A stretch of 64,000 nt of DNA from Monocercomonoides exilis. Its lineage: Eukaryota > Preaxostyla > Oxymonadida > Polymastigidae. Under the pieces are notes generated by a model that had not been told where the DNA came from, did no database searches, and saw only the letters and a program-made list of their open reading frames with translations. Position 1 is the stretch's first letter, and every line of letters starts with the position of its first letter. Below, piece after piece: positions 46,983 through 59,600 of the stretch. The stretch lies in contig LSRY02000065.1 in the NCBI GenBank assembly GCA_001643675.2, positions 317,001 through 381,000 on the forward strand, in the 5' to 3' direction. The position numbers and the translations under genes were made by a program.

Positions 46983-49900
46983 ATGATAATAGACAAAGTA
47001 AAAGAAGACCAAATTAAGCACTATTGTCATGTTCTTGACAGTACTGCAGTTGGAAAAATCATGAATGACGATTCAATTGCTGCTGTTAAGCATTTATCAC
47101 ACACAATTATTGACTGTGAAAAAACTGGAGATGATTCTCTTTTTGGGTTTGTTGGACATTTTGTTTCTTAAATTTTGAAAGCCTAGTTATTTTTTTATTT
47201 TGAAATTATATCTTTCCTTGCTTTTTTGTACAGGCTTATGGAAACAGCAATTTTCAAAAGTTTTAAAAATGTTCTTTCATCAAAATGTAATCCATCTTTC
47301 AAAATGGAAATTTTGCAATCTTTGAGCCTTATTGTACAAAACTTTAAACATGAGACATCTCTCCTGTATATTCTGTCTGGAAATAGAATAAATGATATTA
47401 TACGGATTCCATTTGACTTCGGAAATCATGAAATGGTTTCATATTATGTATCAGTTTTAAGAGCGCTTGCATTTAAAATGACTTTAAAAAATATACCTCT
47501 GTTCTTTGTAGATGTATGCTCATTTTTTTTAAAAAAATTGTTCATTTCTTAATGCTAAATTATTTGATTCTATTTGCAGCAAGCTACTGTCCAACAATTC
47601 CCTGTCTTTATGCTGACTTTACGATTTTTCTCATATCCTGACAATCTCATCAAAACTGCTGTAAGAACGACATTACTCACCATCTTAAAACTATCTAAAG
47701 ATGAAATAATCGACTACGCAATGAGCACTCAAAGTCAGTTTCTGTCAACTGTTTGCCTCTATCTGATGTGTCTCAGTTTTGACATCGCCGAGGCCGTCTC
47801 AATAAACTCCCCTCACAACGGCAGCTCAGCTTCATCTCTCCATTCATTCAAGCCATATTCGCTGAAAGTGTCTGAGTGCCTGTCTGTTTCGTCGCTTGTC
47901 CAGTCGCCTCAAACGCAGCACAGAACAGCTGTTATTCTGTCACTCACTCAGCAGGCGTATGCCACTTCACCTCTTTCATTTCAAAAGGAAACGAACACAC
48001 TCAACATGTCAAATAGCACTTCACGTTCGAATTCTTCTTCAACTGCTTCTTCTTCCTCGTCTTCTTCTTCCTCTTCTTCCTCTTCTTCTTCTGCCATTGC
48101 CTCCCACATGCGTTCATTAGACGATCTTCTTTCAGACTTCTCCGAAGCACTTCTCTTCATCTGTGACTTATACCGTCTCAATCATTTGGAATTTTCATAT
48201 ACCCTTTCTCGTCAGTTCCTATCTTTGTTCCTTATCCCTCTCATTCGACACTTCTGGATGTTCAACCTGAAAGTGAAGGAGGAAGAAGAAGAAGGAGGAG
48301 GAGGAAGAGGAAGAGGAAGGGAAGGGAAAAAATTCAACATTGGACAGAAAATGAGAAATAGCAAGAAATTATCGCAATCACGTTCTGAGGCGAAGATGGA
48401 ACCGTATCATCCATTTAACTCCTCTCCCTTTGGATACCCTGCTCCTTCTCTTCTCAACCGATCGGGGACTTATTCTTCTTCTTCTTCTTCTTCTTCCTTT
48501 TCGCCTTTTTCTTCTTCTCCTCATTTTTCTTCCTCTTCTCATTTTCCTTCTTCTTCTTCTCACTCTTCTCACTCTTCTTCTGCTTACTCTGTTTATTCTG
48601 CTCTTGTTCAGTCATCTCCGCCTCGTGTGGCAGCAGCAGGGGCAGCAACAAGGCCTGTTTCATATTCATTGACAACATCTTCATTGCCATCTGTTGAGAG
48701 GAGGATGTCTGATTATGATGTGAGGAGTGGGTGGATTGATAGGAAGGGGAGAGAAGGAAGAGGAGAAATGAATAGAATGTTGCAGTGGGAGAGAGGGAAA
48801 GAAGAAGAAGAGGAAGATAAAAATGAGCATATGCAAAAGCAAAATGAACAAAAACGTAAAAAACATAATAAAAAAGAGAAGGGAAAAGGAAAAGGGAAAG
48901 GGAAAAAGGAAAAGGGGGAAGCGAATGATGATTTAGATTTTGATGATTTGTTCAGTTTGATTCGGAGTTACAATAAGAAAGAATCAGAAAGAAAACAAAA
49001 AAATGAAAAGAAGAAGAAGAAGAAGGAAGAGGAGGAGGAGGAGGAGGAGGGTGTTGACAATGAAGAAGGAGAAGGAAATGGAAGAGAAGGAAATGATGAA
49101 GAAGAAGAGGATGAGGAGGAAGAAGAAGAAGGCGAGGAAGATGAGGAAGGCGAAGAAGAAGAGGAAGAGGAAGAAGAAGATGATGATGATGATGAAGACG
49201 AGGAGGAGGAGGAAGAAGAAGAAGAAGAAACCGAAGACTCCAGCACAGATGATAAAAGAAAGCACGTCAATGCAAGTGGCAAAAGGGAATTGAAAACTTC
49301 TGAAAGTTTTTGTCTCTTTGAAGCCAACAGCTCCTCTTCTGATTTTTCTTCTTCTCTGAAAAATTCTGCTAAGTCAAAAAATTCCTTTTTCAGCAGCAAA
49401 ACCGAAACGAATGCGAAAATGAAGCAAAACTCAGGGGCAATCAACCACACGCCATTTATCCCTCCATCTGTCTCTCTCTTTTTGTTCTCGATGATTTTGA
49501 CTTCTCCTCTTCCCCCTGTGATTATCCATTCGTTATGCACTTTGCTATCATTTCCTACTAACCCACTGAATTTGGGTTCGATTTCTCTTTCTTCTTTGTC
49601 TTCTTTATTTTTGTCATCATCATCATCTTCTTCTTCTTCTTCTTCATCTTCTTCATCTTCTTCATCTTCATCATCATCATCTTCTTCTTCTTCCCCTTCA
49701 TCTTCATTTTCTTCTTCTCCTCTTTCTTCTTCTTCTTCTTCTTCTCTTTCTTCTTCTCTTCCTCAATTGTTATGTCTCAGAGAAGATGCTGTTGACATCC
49801 TCCTTCCAATTTCTGCCAAGTCAAACGAATTTTTCAGCTGGTTTGCCATCAGAGAAGAATTCAACAGCAAAAAGAAAGCGAAAATTGATATTCATACAAA

Positions 49901-51393
49901 TCCCATTGAAACAAGGTTTTTCAGAGGCATTATGAAGGAAAAGAAGGAAATGGAAGAGTTTGAGAAGAAGAAGATGATTATGAAGAAGAAAACTTATTTG
50001 AATGGTTTTTGTGCTTCCGAAGAAGAAAAAACAAATTTTGGTGAAATAACATCATCATCTTCTTCTTCTTCTTCTTCTTCTTCTTCTTCATTGTCATCTT
50101 CTTCATTTCCTCTTCCATTCTCCCTCTTCCTCTCTTGCTTAGAAGAACAACATCTTCTTCCACCTCCTCTTCTTCCTGATATTTCTTCACCATTCTCTTC
50201 TTCTTCTTCTTTCTCTCTTTCTTCTTCTCCTTCTTCCTTGTCTGCCACTTCTTCTTCTCCTTCTCCTTTCTTCTTCTTCTCTTCTTCTTCGGATATTCCA
50301 CCATTGCTCAAAAGATATTCAGTGATTGATGAGTCAAATGTGAATGAATGGAGTGTTGTTCAGTGTGTTTACAGGGAGAAGTGGAAGAAGATGGTTGAAG
50401 AAGCTATAGAAGGATGGAAGATGTGGTCTGGAGATAGAGGAGAAGGAGAAGGAGAAGGAGAGGAAGAGGAAAGAAAAGAAGAGGAAAATAAAGAAGGGAA
50501 AGAAGAAGAAGAAGAAGAAGAAGAAGAAGAAAAGGATAACAAAGAAGAAGAAAACAATAGAAACATAGAAGATCATGAAGGCAGCACAAAAAAAACTGAA
50601 AGGAAAGCAAATAGTGAGCCATCATTTTCATCATCACGTTCTTCTTCTTCTTCTTTTCCAATTTTGCCTTCGTTTTCTTCTAACTCCTCATCTCCTTCAT
50701 CTTTCCATTCATTTTCTTCTTCCTCCTCCTCCTCTTCTCTTCTTCTTCTTCCTCTTCTTCGCAAAACTCCTCTTCGTGTGCTTGTTGGCATTCCTTCTGC
50801 TTCTTTCTTCAGAAGAGCATTTTTCGAGTCATTTTCTTTGCTTTCTTCTTCTTCTTCTTCTTCTTCTCTAATTTCATTGGCTTCTTATTCTTCTTCAATT
50901 AATTCTTCTTCTTCTTCTTCTCTTCCTCTTCCTCTTCCTTCTGTCTCTTCTGTCTGCTCCACCATTCGCTCTTCTCCTCATCTGTGGCTGTCTCTTTCTG
51001 GCTCTTTCCTTTCGTTCATCAGCAGGCAGAGGAAAATCAGGAGAGAAGGAGCGGAGTATGTGTGGAGGGAGGAAGAGGAAGAGGAAGAGGAAGAAGAAGA
51101 AGGAAGGATGAAGAAGGAGAAGGGGAAAGGGAAAGGAAAGGAAAGAGAAAAAGAGAAGAAAGAAAAAGAAAAAGCAAAAGCAAAATATAGATCATATGAT
51201 ATGGATGATGAATATAACAGATTTAAAAGTGAATGGAGAAAGAGCATAAATGTGGAAGGAAGAAGAACGAAAAGAGGAGAAGGAGAAGGAGAAGAAGAAG
51301 AAGAAGATGGAGAAAAAGAGAAAATTGCAAATGTGATAAGAAACAGAATGAGTATGAATTTAGAGAGAAACAAGAACTATCAGTTTGGTTTGG

Positions 51394-51424
<31 letters not shown>

Positions 51425-51809
51425 ATTTGCTCCTTCTTCTTCTTCTCCTTCTCCTTCTTCTTCTTCTTCATATTCTTCCAATAACTTCCTCAATTCACCA
51501 ACACACAGAGAAATTTCAAGTAAAACCGAAAATCTTCCATTGAATGAAGAATCCGTATTGCTGATACCTCATTCTGCTGATGTCCCTCAAAACACAGAAA
51601 GAACTGTTAATTCTTCTCTTTCTTCTTCTTCTCTTTCTTCTTCTTCTCTTTCTTCTTCTTCTCCTCCTCCTCCTTCTCCTTCTCCGTTATCTTCTTCTTC
51701 TCCTTCTTCTTTATCTTTATCTTTGTCTTCTTCATCGTCTTCTCCTTTATCTTCTCCTTTATTTCCTTCCTCTTCCTCCTCTTCCTCTTCCTCATCATCA
51801 TCATCATCC

Positions 51810-51840
<31 letters not shown>

Positions 51841-54800
51841 CTTCTTCCTTTACTTCTTCTTCTTCTTCTTCCTTTACTTCTTCTTCCTCTTCTTCCTCTT
51901 CTTCTCCTTCTCTTTCTTCTCTCCCTCTCACGTTCTCTTCATTGCAGCGTTCTCTTCTTCCTCCTTTTGTTCCTTCTCTTTCTCCTCCAATGCTTGTTTC
52001 ATTGTTGTCTTTCATCATCAACAGACAGAAGAAGAAAGAGAAGGAGAAAGAGAAGAAGGAGAAAGAGAAAGAGAAAGAGAAAGAGAAAGAGAAAGAGAAA
52101 GAGAAAGAGAAAGAAGAGAATTTCAATAAAAAACAAGGAAATAACATAAAAATAAACACAAATAAAAAATCAGATGAAAATTCTGTTGGAAATGTGAATG
52201 AAGAAAATAATAATAATAATAATACTTTAGCATCAACATCTTCTTTTTCTTCTTCTTCTCTTCCTTTCTCCTCTTCCTCTTTCTCCTCCTCTTCTTTTGC
52301 TTCATGTCACAGCAATCTTTCGTCTATCCCTTCTTCTCTTCCTTTCTCCTCCTCCTCTTCTTCTTCTTCTTCATTGGAAGAGAAAGAGGTATCAAATGAT
52401 GTGTGGGGTGAAGCACTTGTTGAAGGGATAAGAGAATTGGCAGATGTGGAAGGAATAAGAAGAATTATTGAATGTGGAAGAAGAAGAAGAAGAAAAGAAA
52501 TGGTGAAGAAGAAGAAGGAAGAAGAGGGAGAAGAGGGAGAAGAGGGAGAGGGAAAGGAGGAAGAGAAGGAAGAAGAAGAAGAAGAAACAATCAATAAACC
52601 TCCTCAAAGCATTAAACCTTCTCTGAATTTCGCATTAAGCTCCTTGTTTCAGAAAGATGAGTGGGAAATGGCTCTTCTTTCTCTCCATTCATCAAGCGAT
52701 GTTTTGACACGGCTGTTTCAAAAATTCATAAGTCAAGAGCCAAATTCAGTTCCGATTGGATTCACACATAATGTTGAGATGAATGGTAATAATGATAATG
52801 ATAATTCGAATTTTGCTTCTTCTTCTCTTTCTTCTTCTTCTTCTTCTTCTTCTTCTTCTTCTTCTTCTTCTTCTTCTTCCTTCGAGAAAAACGAAAGGAA
52901 AGGAAAAGAATCTAAATTGGAAGCGAAGAGAAAGAAAGAAATAGAAAAGGCAAAGAAGAAAGAAGACAAGCGAACGAAACAACTGCAAAAACAAGATTCA
53001 TCTTTAGCTTTACCTTCTTCTTCCTCTTCTTCTTCCTCCTCCTCCTCTTTCTCTTCTTCTTCTTCCTCCTCCTCCTCCTCCTCTACTTCCTCCAAACCTT
53101 CTTTTCCCCAGAAATTCAATGAATGCGAATGCAACTGCGAACTTAACTCAGGTTATTCTTCTTCTCATTCCTTGTGCTCTTCTTCTGTTGATGACACCCT
53201 CCCCATCGCTTCTTTCCTCTTTCTCTCTGCTCTCCTCCAAAACTCCTCTGTTCCTTTCCTCTTCTTATCTGAAATCGGATTGCTTCCTCATAAACGGCTG
53301 GCTTCAGTGAAATTCTGCAGAAAAAAGGAAGAGGGAAAAATTAAACCAGAAATTGAGTCTAATTTAGAGATAAAACAAGAATTGAATCAAAAACTTGAGA
53401 AAAAACTTGAAAAAAATCAAAAAATTTCGAATTTTATTCCATTTTCTTCTCCATCCAATCTGAACAATGTTCTTTCTTCTCAACAACATCAACAGCATCT
53501 TCAACAACAAACAGAAAGCAATAAGTTTATTTCTCCGTTCGAGCCTGCTTCTATTTCTCCGGAGTTACAAATTTCTCCGTTTGCTCCTATTTCTCCGTTC
53601 GAGAACAAACAAAACTCCGATTTGTATCTCATTTTCCCTCCAATTCATCATTCACATCTTCACTCTGCTCCAACTCAAATATCTTCTTCTTCCTCTTCTT
53701 CTCATTCTTCTCCTCCTCCTACTTATTCTTCATCATCATCTTCTTCTTCTTCCTTCTCTTCTTCTCATCGTTCAATAGATTGTCCTCTTTCTCTCTCTCC
53801 AAATGACCCTCGTTCCATTCAAAAGCGCAATTCTTCCTCTTCTCCTTCTCCTCTCTCGGAGAATTATGAAAGTGCTATTTCTCCGCCTCCAGAGCCTCTT
53901 CCGATGCAACTGCCTACACCTCTTTCTCCTTCTATTAATCTTCCTTCTTATGCTTCTTCCTCCTCTTCTTCCTCTTCCTCTCCTTCTTCTTTTCCTTCCT
54001 CTTCCCCAACATCTTCCATTTCACCTTCTTCGTTACCTTCTCCAGTTTCTCCGATTTCTCCTATTTCTCCGAACTCTCCTTCTTCTTCTTCTCCTTCTCC
54101 TTCTCCTTCTTCTCCAACTTCTTTGCCTTCTTCTTTTGTTTCTCCTTCTGCTCATCCTCTTTCCTTCTCTAATTCTGCTGCTTCTTCTTCTCCTCTCCAA
54201 CATCTGTCACCTCAAAGAATTGCTTCTTTTCCTCTCATTGATAGAGAACTTCTGTCATCTTCATTATCTTCTTCTTCTAATTCTTCCTCCTCATCCTCGT
54301 TTTCTTCATTATCTTCTCCTTCTTCTTCTTCCTCTTCTTCTCCTTCTCCTTCTCCTTCTCTTCCTCTCAACACTTCAGAGCCTTCTCAATCAAACATGCC
54401 ATTTCCATTGAATTCTTCGATATCTTCAGAAAAACTATCACCTCAATTGATGTCTGAGAAAGAAGCCAGAAATTCATTGCCTTCTAATTCTCCTCCTTCT
54501 TCTTCTTCACCTTCTTCATCATCATCATCATTTTCCTCTTCCTCTTCTTCTCCTTCCTCATCCTCCTCTTCTCCTTCCTCTTCTCCTCTCTTCCTCTCCT
54601 CTCCTCTTTCTCAAAGACACATTCATTCTGTTTTCGATGAAGCACAAGGATCAGCCAGAAGCAATGCAATTGATGCAATTTCATCTGAAATGTTATCTTC
54701 TTCTTCTCTTTCTCTTTCCTCCTCCTCCTCCTCCTCTTCTTCTTCTTCTTCTTCTTCTTCTTCTTCTTCTTCTTCTTCTTCCTCTTCCTCTTCCTCTTCT

Positions 54801-56609
54801 TCTTCTTCTTCTTCTTCTTCTTCTTCTCTTTCTTCTTCTCTTTCTTCTTCTCTTTCTTCTTCTCTTTCTTCTTCTCGTCATCAACATCATCAATATAATA
54901 ATAATAATAACGTTCAAGTGAAAAAACGTAATGAAACAAGAAACGAAAGATTTTCTTTAGCTTTTGACCCTTCTTTCTCTTCTTTTTATTCTTCTTTATC
55001 TTCTTCTTCTTCTTCTTCATTACCTCCTCCTCCTTCTTCTTCCTTGTTTGTTGATGCATCCAATGGTGACATATTTGAACTTACCTCAGAAGGACAACTA
55101 ACAAAAGAAGAGGAAGAAGAGGAACAAGAAGAAGAAGAAGAAGAAGAAGAAATAAAAGGAGAAATAAAAGGAGATAAAGAAAGAGAGAGAGAAAGAGAAA
55201 GAGAAAGAGAAAGAGAAAGAGAAAGAGAAAGAAGAGAAAGAAGAGAAAGAAGAGAAAATCGAGAAAACAATGCAATTTCTAAGAATTCGTCAGAAAAGGA
55301 GAAGATGAGTGAAATCATGGCAGATGTGGAAGCGATTGAAGATGAAGAAGAAGATTGGAAAGAGTTTTGTTTGAAAGGTCATTATTATCGGTTTCCTCAG
55401 TGTGAAAGGAAGAAAGAGGAAAATATGGAAAATATAGAAGAAATAGGAAGAAATGAAGAAGAGAAAGGGAAAGGAAGAAGAAAAGAAAAGGAAAAAGCAA
55501 ATAACAATAAATATGAAAATCAATCTGGAAATGAATATGAATGCCAGCACAATCACAAATATGAGTGCAAAAGCAATAATAAATGTAATGATGAAAATAA
55601 ATATGAATACGAATACGAATACGAATACGAATACGAATACGAATACGACCCTCGCCTTGTCTCATCCATTGTCGATTTCCTGTCAAATTCTGCTTCTTCT
55701 CTTTCTTCCTCTTACAAACATTCATCCAACAAAAATATTCACTTCCCTTTTGTTTCTCGAAGATTGTCTTCTCTTTCGCTCGCTTTCTCAACACTGAGCC
55801 AGATTCTGGAGTTGACTGGTGTGGCGACACGAATTAGCAAAGAAAAGAAGAAGAAGAAGGAAGAGAAGAAGGAAGAAAAGGAGGAGGAGAAAGAGGATAA
55901 AGAGAAAGAGAAGAAAGGAGAAGAAGAAGAAAGAAAAGATGCTGTTGTTAAATGCTCTGATACTCAAACAACAGAAAAATCAAATACTGATTCATCAAAA
56001 CCCAATCCTATTTCTCCGGCTTCTTCTATTTCTTCTATTTCTCCGATTTCTCCGAAGTCTTCAATTTCTCCGCTTTCTCATCTTTCGTGGTGGCATAGCG
56101 ACATTATACGCCATGCATATAATTCTCTTCTGTCGGTTGCAATCCAACTCATTTCTTCCTTTTCTGTCTGCTCTTTCTCTTCTTTCTCTTCTTCTTCTTC
56201 AGCGTCTTCCTCTTCTTCTTCCTCTTCTTCTTCTTTATCCTCTTCCTCCTCTCTTTCTTCTTCTGATTCTGATTCTATTTCTTTTCCTCCTCTATCTTCG
56301 CTCACTGAATCTTCTCCCCTTCATCCTAACACTCTTCTTCTTTCTTCTTCAGATTCAGGTTCTTCTTCTCTTTCTCCTCTTTCTTCCCTTTCTCATTCAT
56401 CTCCTTCTTCTTCTTCTTCTTCCTCTCCTTCTCCTTCTCCTTCTTTGAATTGCCCTGATTCTTCCATCCAACGCACTTTTCGGTCATTTCAAACTTTTCT
56501 TTCTCCTTTCTTCCCTCTCTTAAGTGAATACATTCCTTCTGATTTCCTTCTTCCCCCTCCTCTTTCTTCTTCTTCCTCTTCCTCTTCTTCTTCTTCCTCT
56601 TCCTCTTCT

Positions 56610-56647
<38 letters not shown>

Positions 56648-59600
56648 TTCTTCAGATTGGAGCACAACTGACATTGAGACTCTTCTCCTTCGCTCTTCTT
56701 TGATTGCTCCTTGCGAATCTGTCGACACTTGCTTTGATCTTGTTCCTATTCATGTCACTTCTTCTTCTTCTCTTTCTCCCTCTTCTTCTTCCTCTTCCTC
56801 TCTTCCTTCTTCTTCTTCTTCTTTATCTTCTTCTCTTCCTCCCTCTCCTCTTTCTTTCAGAACGAGTTCTTCTTCTCATCCAAATGAACAAAACGAAAGA
56901 AACAAGAACATCACATCTTCTCCTCTTTCTTTCTCTTCCACTGCTCAAATCTCTTCTTCTTCTTCTTCACCTTCTTCCTCCTCCTCTTCTTCTTCATCCT
57001 CCTCCTCTTCTTCTCCTTCTCCTTCTCCTTCCTCTTCTCCTCCTTCCTCTTCCTTCTCCTCTCCCTCTAACAAATCTTCTGCTCCTTCTCTTCATCCATC
57101 TCCTTTCCGCCAGCCTCAAACTTCTCTTATTCCTTCTGCTGAGCCTGTTTCCTCTCTCTCTTTCTCTTCTCTCTCTTCCATTTCTTCTCTTTCTTCTATT
57201 ACTTCTTCTTCTCCTTCTTCCTCTTCCTCCTCTTCCTCTTCCTCTTCTCCTTCTTCTTCTTCTTCTCTTCCTCTTCCCATTCCTTTGAACTCTTCTCTTT
57301 CTCAACCTCTTCCTGTCATCCCTTCAGAATTAGGCGATTCTTCTCCTGTTCAACCTTTTTCTTCTCAAATTGGTCCTCTTCAAGGCCAACCTTCTTCTCT
57401 TCCTCTTCCTCTTCCTCTTTCTTCTTCTTCTTCTTCTTCTTCTTCTCATTCTCTTCCTCTTCCTCTCTCTCAAACACATACTCCTATTCAATCTCAATCT
57501 CAATCTCAATCTTTACCTCTTCCTCTTCCTCTCCCCCTCCCCCTCCCCCCTTCCACAGCAAGACAATCAAAACATTTCCCTTTCTTCTCTTCCTTCTCAT
57601 CCTTTCCATTCTCCTTCTCTTTCCATTGCTGAGTCCATCAGCTCCATTCTCTCTGACTCTTCGTTTGTTCTTATTCCTTCGCCAAAATACGGAAGCGATT
57701 CGCCCCATTCAATGAACACGCTATCAACTATTTCTTCTTCTTCTTCTTCTTCTTCAATGGATTCTTCTTCTTCCTCTTCCTCTTCTCCTCCCTCTTCCAT
57801 TTCTTCTTCTTCTCTTTCCTCTTCTTCTTTATCTTTATCATCCTCCTCTTCTTCCTCCTCTTCCTCAATAATACCTTCTTCTTCCTCTTCCTCTTCTTCT
57901 TCTTCTTCATCATTGAATAGCAGTGCCTCTCTCATTCTCTCTGCTGCCACCACCCTTTCTCCTCTCTTGTCCAACTCTTCTTCCCTCCAATTTTCTGATC
58001 AAACAAACAGATTTCAACTTCCATTCGATGAAGAAGCAGAAAAGATGAAGAAGCAGTTGGAATTGGCTGCGAATAAACCAATCAATAAAAGGTTTAGATC
58101 TTATTCGTTTTCTCTTTCTCTTTCTTCTTCTCTTTCTCTTTCTCCTCCTCTTTCTTCTTCAATGCTGTTAAGAGAACATCATTATTTCTCTCTCTTCTCA
58201 CCATCTTCTCATCTATTTCAATCAAATTATCAAAATTCTTCTTCTTCTCTTTCTTCTTCTCTTTCTTCTTCTTCTTCCTTTCTCCTCCACCAAGCCAAGC
58301 TCCAAGCCCCGCCAAAGCAGCAGTCTTCTCTTCCTCCTCTGCGTTTTCGCCTCCCTCTCAATGAAATTGAGGTGTTTCAGTCAATTTTTGGTTTTTTGGC
58401 TCTTTTGAAGCAGGCAGTGCATTCTCTGAGGGATTATAAGAATCAATGTGCAGAGATGGGGTTGGGGCTGAAAGAGAAGGAATTCGATGAGGAAGGAGGA
58501 AGAGGAAGAGGAAATGGAAAGAATGAAGAGAGAGAGAAGAAGGAGAAGAAGGAGAAGAAGAAGAAGGGTGAAAAAGAAGTGAACGAAAAGAGAGAAAAGA
58601 AAGAAAAAGGAGAGAAAGGAGAGAAAGGAGAGAAAGGAGAAAAAGGAGAAAAAGGAGAAAAAGAAGAAAAAGAAGAAAAAGAAGAAAAAGAAGAAAAAGA
58701 AGAAAAAGAAGAAAAAGAAGAAAAAGGAGAAAACAATAAAAATAATAAAGTTATTGAAAATAATGAAACGTCTGTGAATGAGTTTGGTTCTGAACAGCAA
58801 ATGGAAAAGAAGCAGAACAAACAAGACAATCCAATGAAATTGATCAACCCAATCAATTTAATCAAACATTCGCAGCATTCACAGAAGAAAGATGATGATG
58901 AAAATTCCATTCAAAAATTAAGCTCTTCTCAAAATGCCATTGAAAAGCAGATGAATAGCACATTGCCCCCAAAAGTTGGAGATGTTGTTCCTTTTGACTC
59001 TTCTTTCTTTCGAGTGATTTCGTTTGTCAATCAGAAGAAAACACCAATGTTTTTGCAAGTAACTGCGAAGTTTCTTATTTCATGGGTTCCGTTTGTTCAG
59101 GAGGAGGAAGAAGAGAAGGAGAAGAAGGAGAAGAAGGAGGAAGAAGGAAGAGAAACGAATTCATTAAGAACAAATGTGATATTGGGTGGAGGTAATGGTG
59201 AATGCAATGTGTTTGCAGGTTCTTCTTCTTCTTTGTCTCCTTCATTATCGTTAACACCTGAAAACATAAACTTCAAGAAAGAAAAAGAAGAGGACAAAAA
59301 AGTTGAAAAGGAAGAAAAAGAAGAAAAACAAGAAGAAGAAGAAAAAGAAGAAATCATTTCCAACTGCAAAATCTATTTGAAATGCCGTTCGGTTCTTCCT
59401 CTTTCGAACCTTTCTCTTCTCTCCTGCACGCCAAACACACCAGATTTGCTTGTCTTGTCATTCTCTTCTGACTCCATCTGCATTCTCCGCCACCTCAACA
59501 GCGCTTCCGTTAAGCAAACATCTACAAATGCAACAAAGATGCATATGAATAGCATACCATGTCCGAATTCGTTGTTGTTGAATGGAATTATTTCTTCTGA

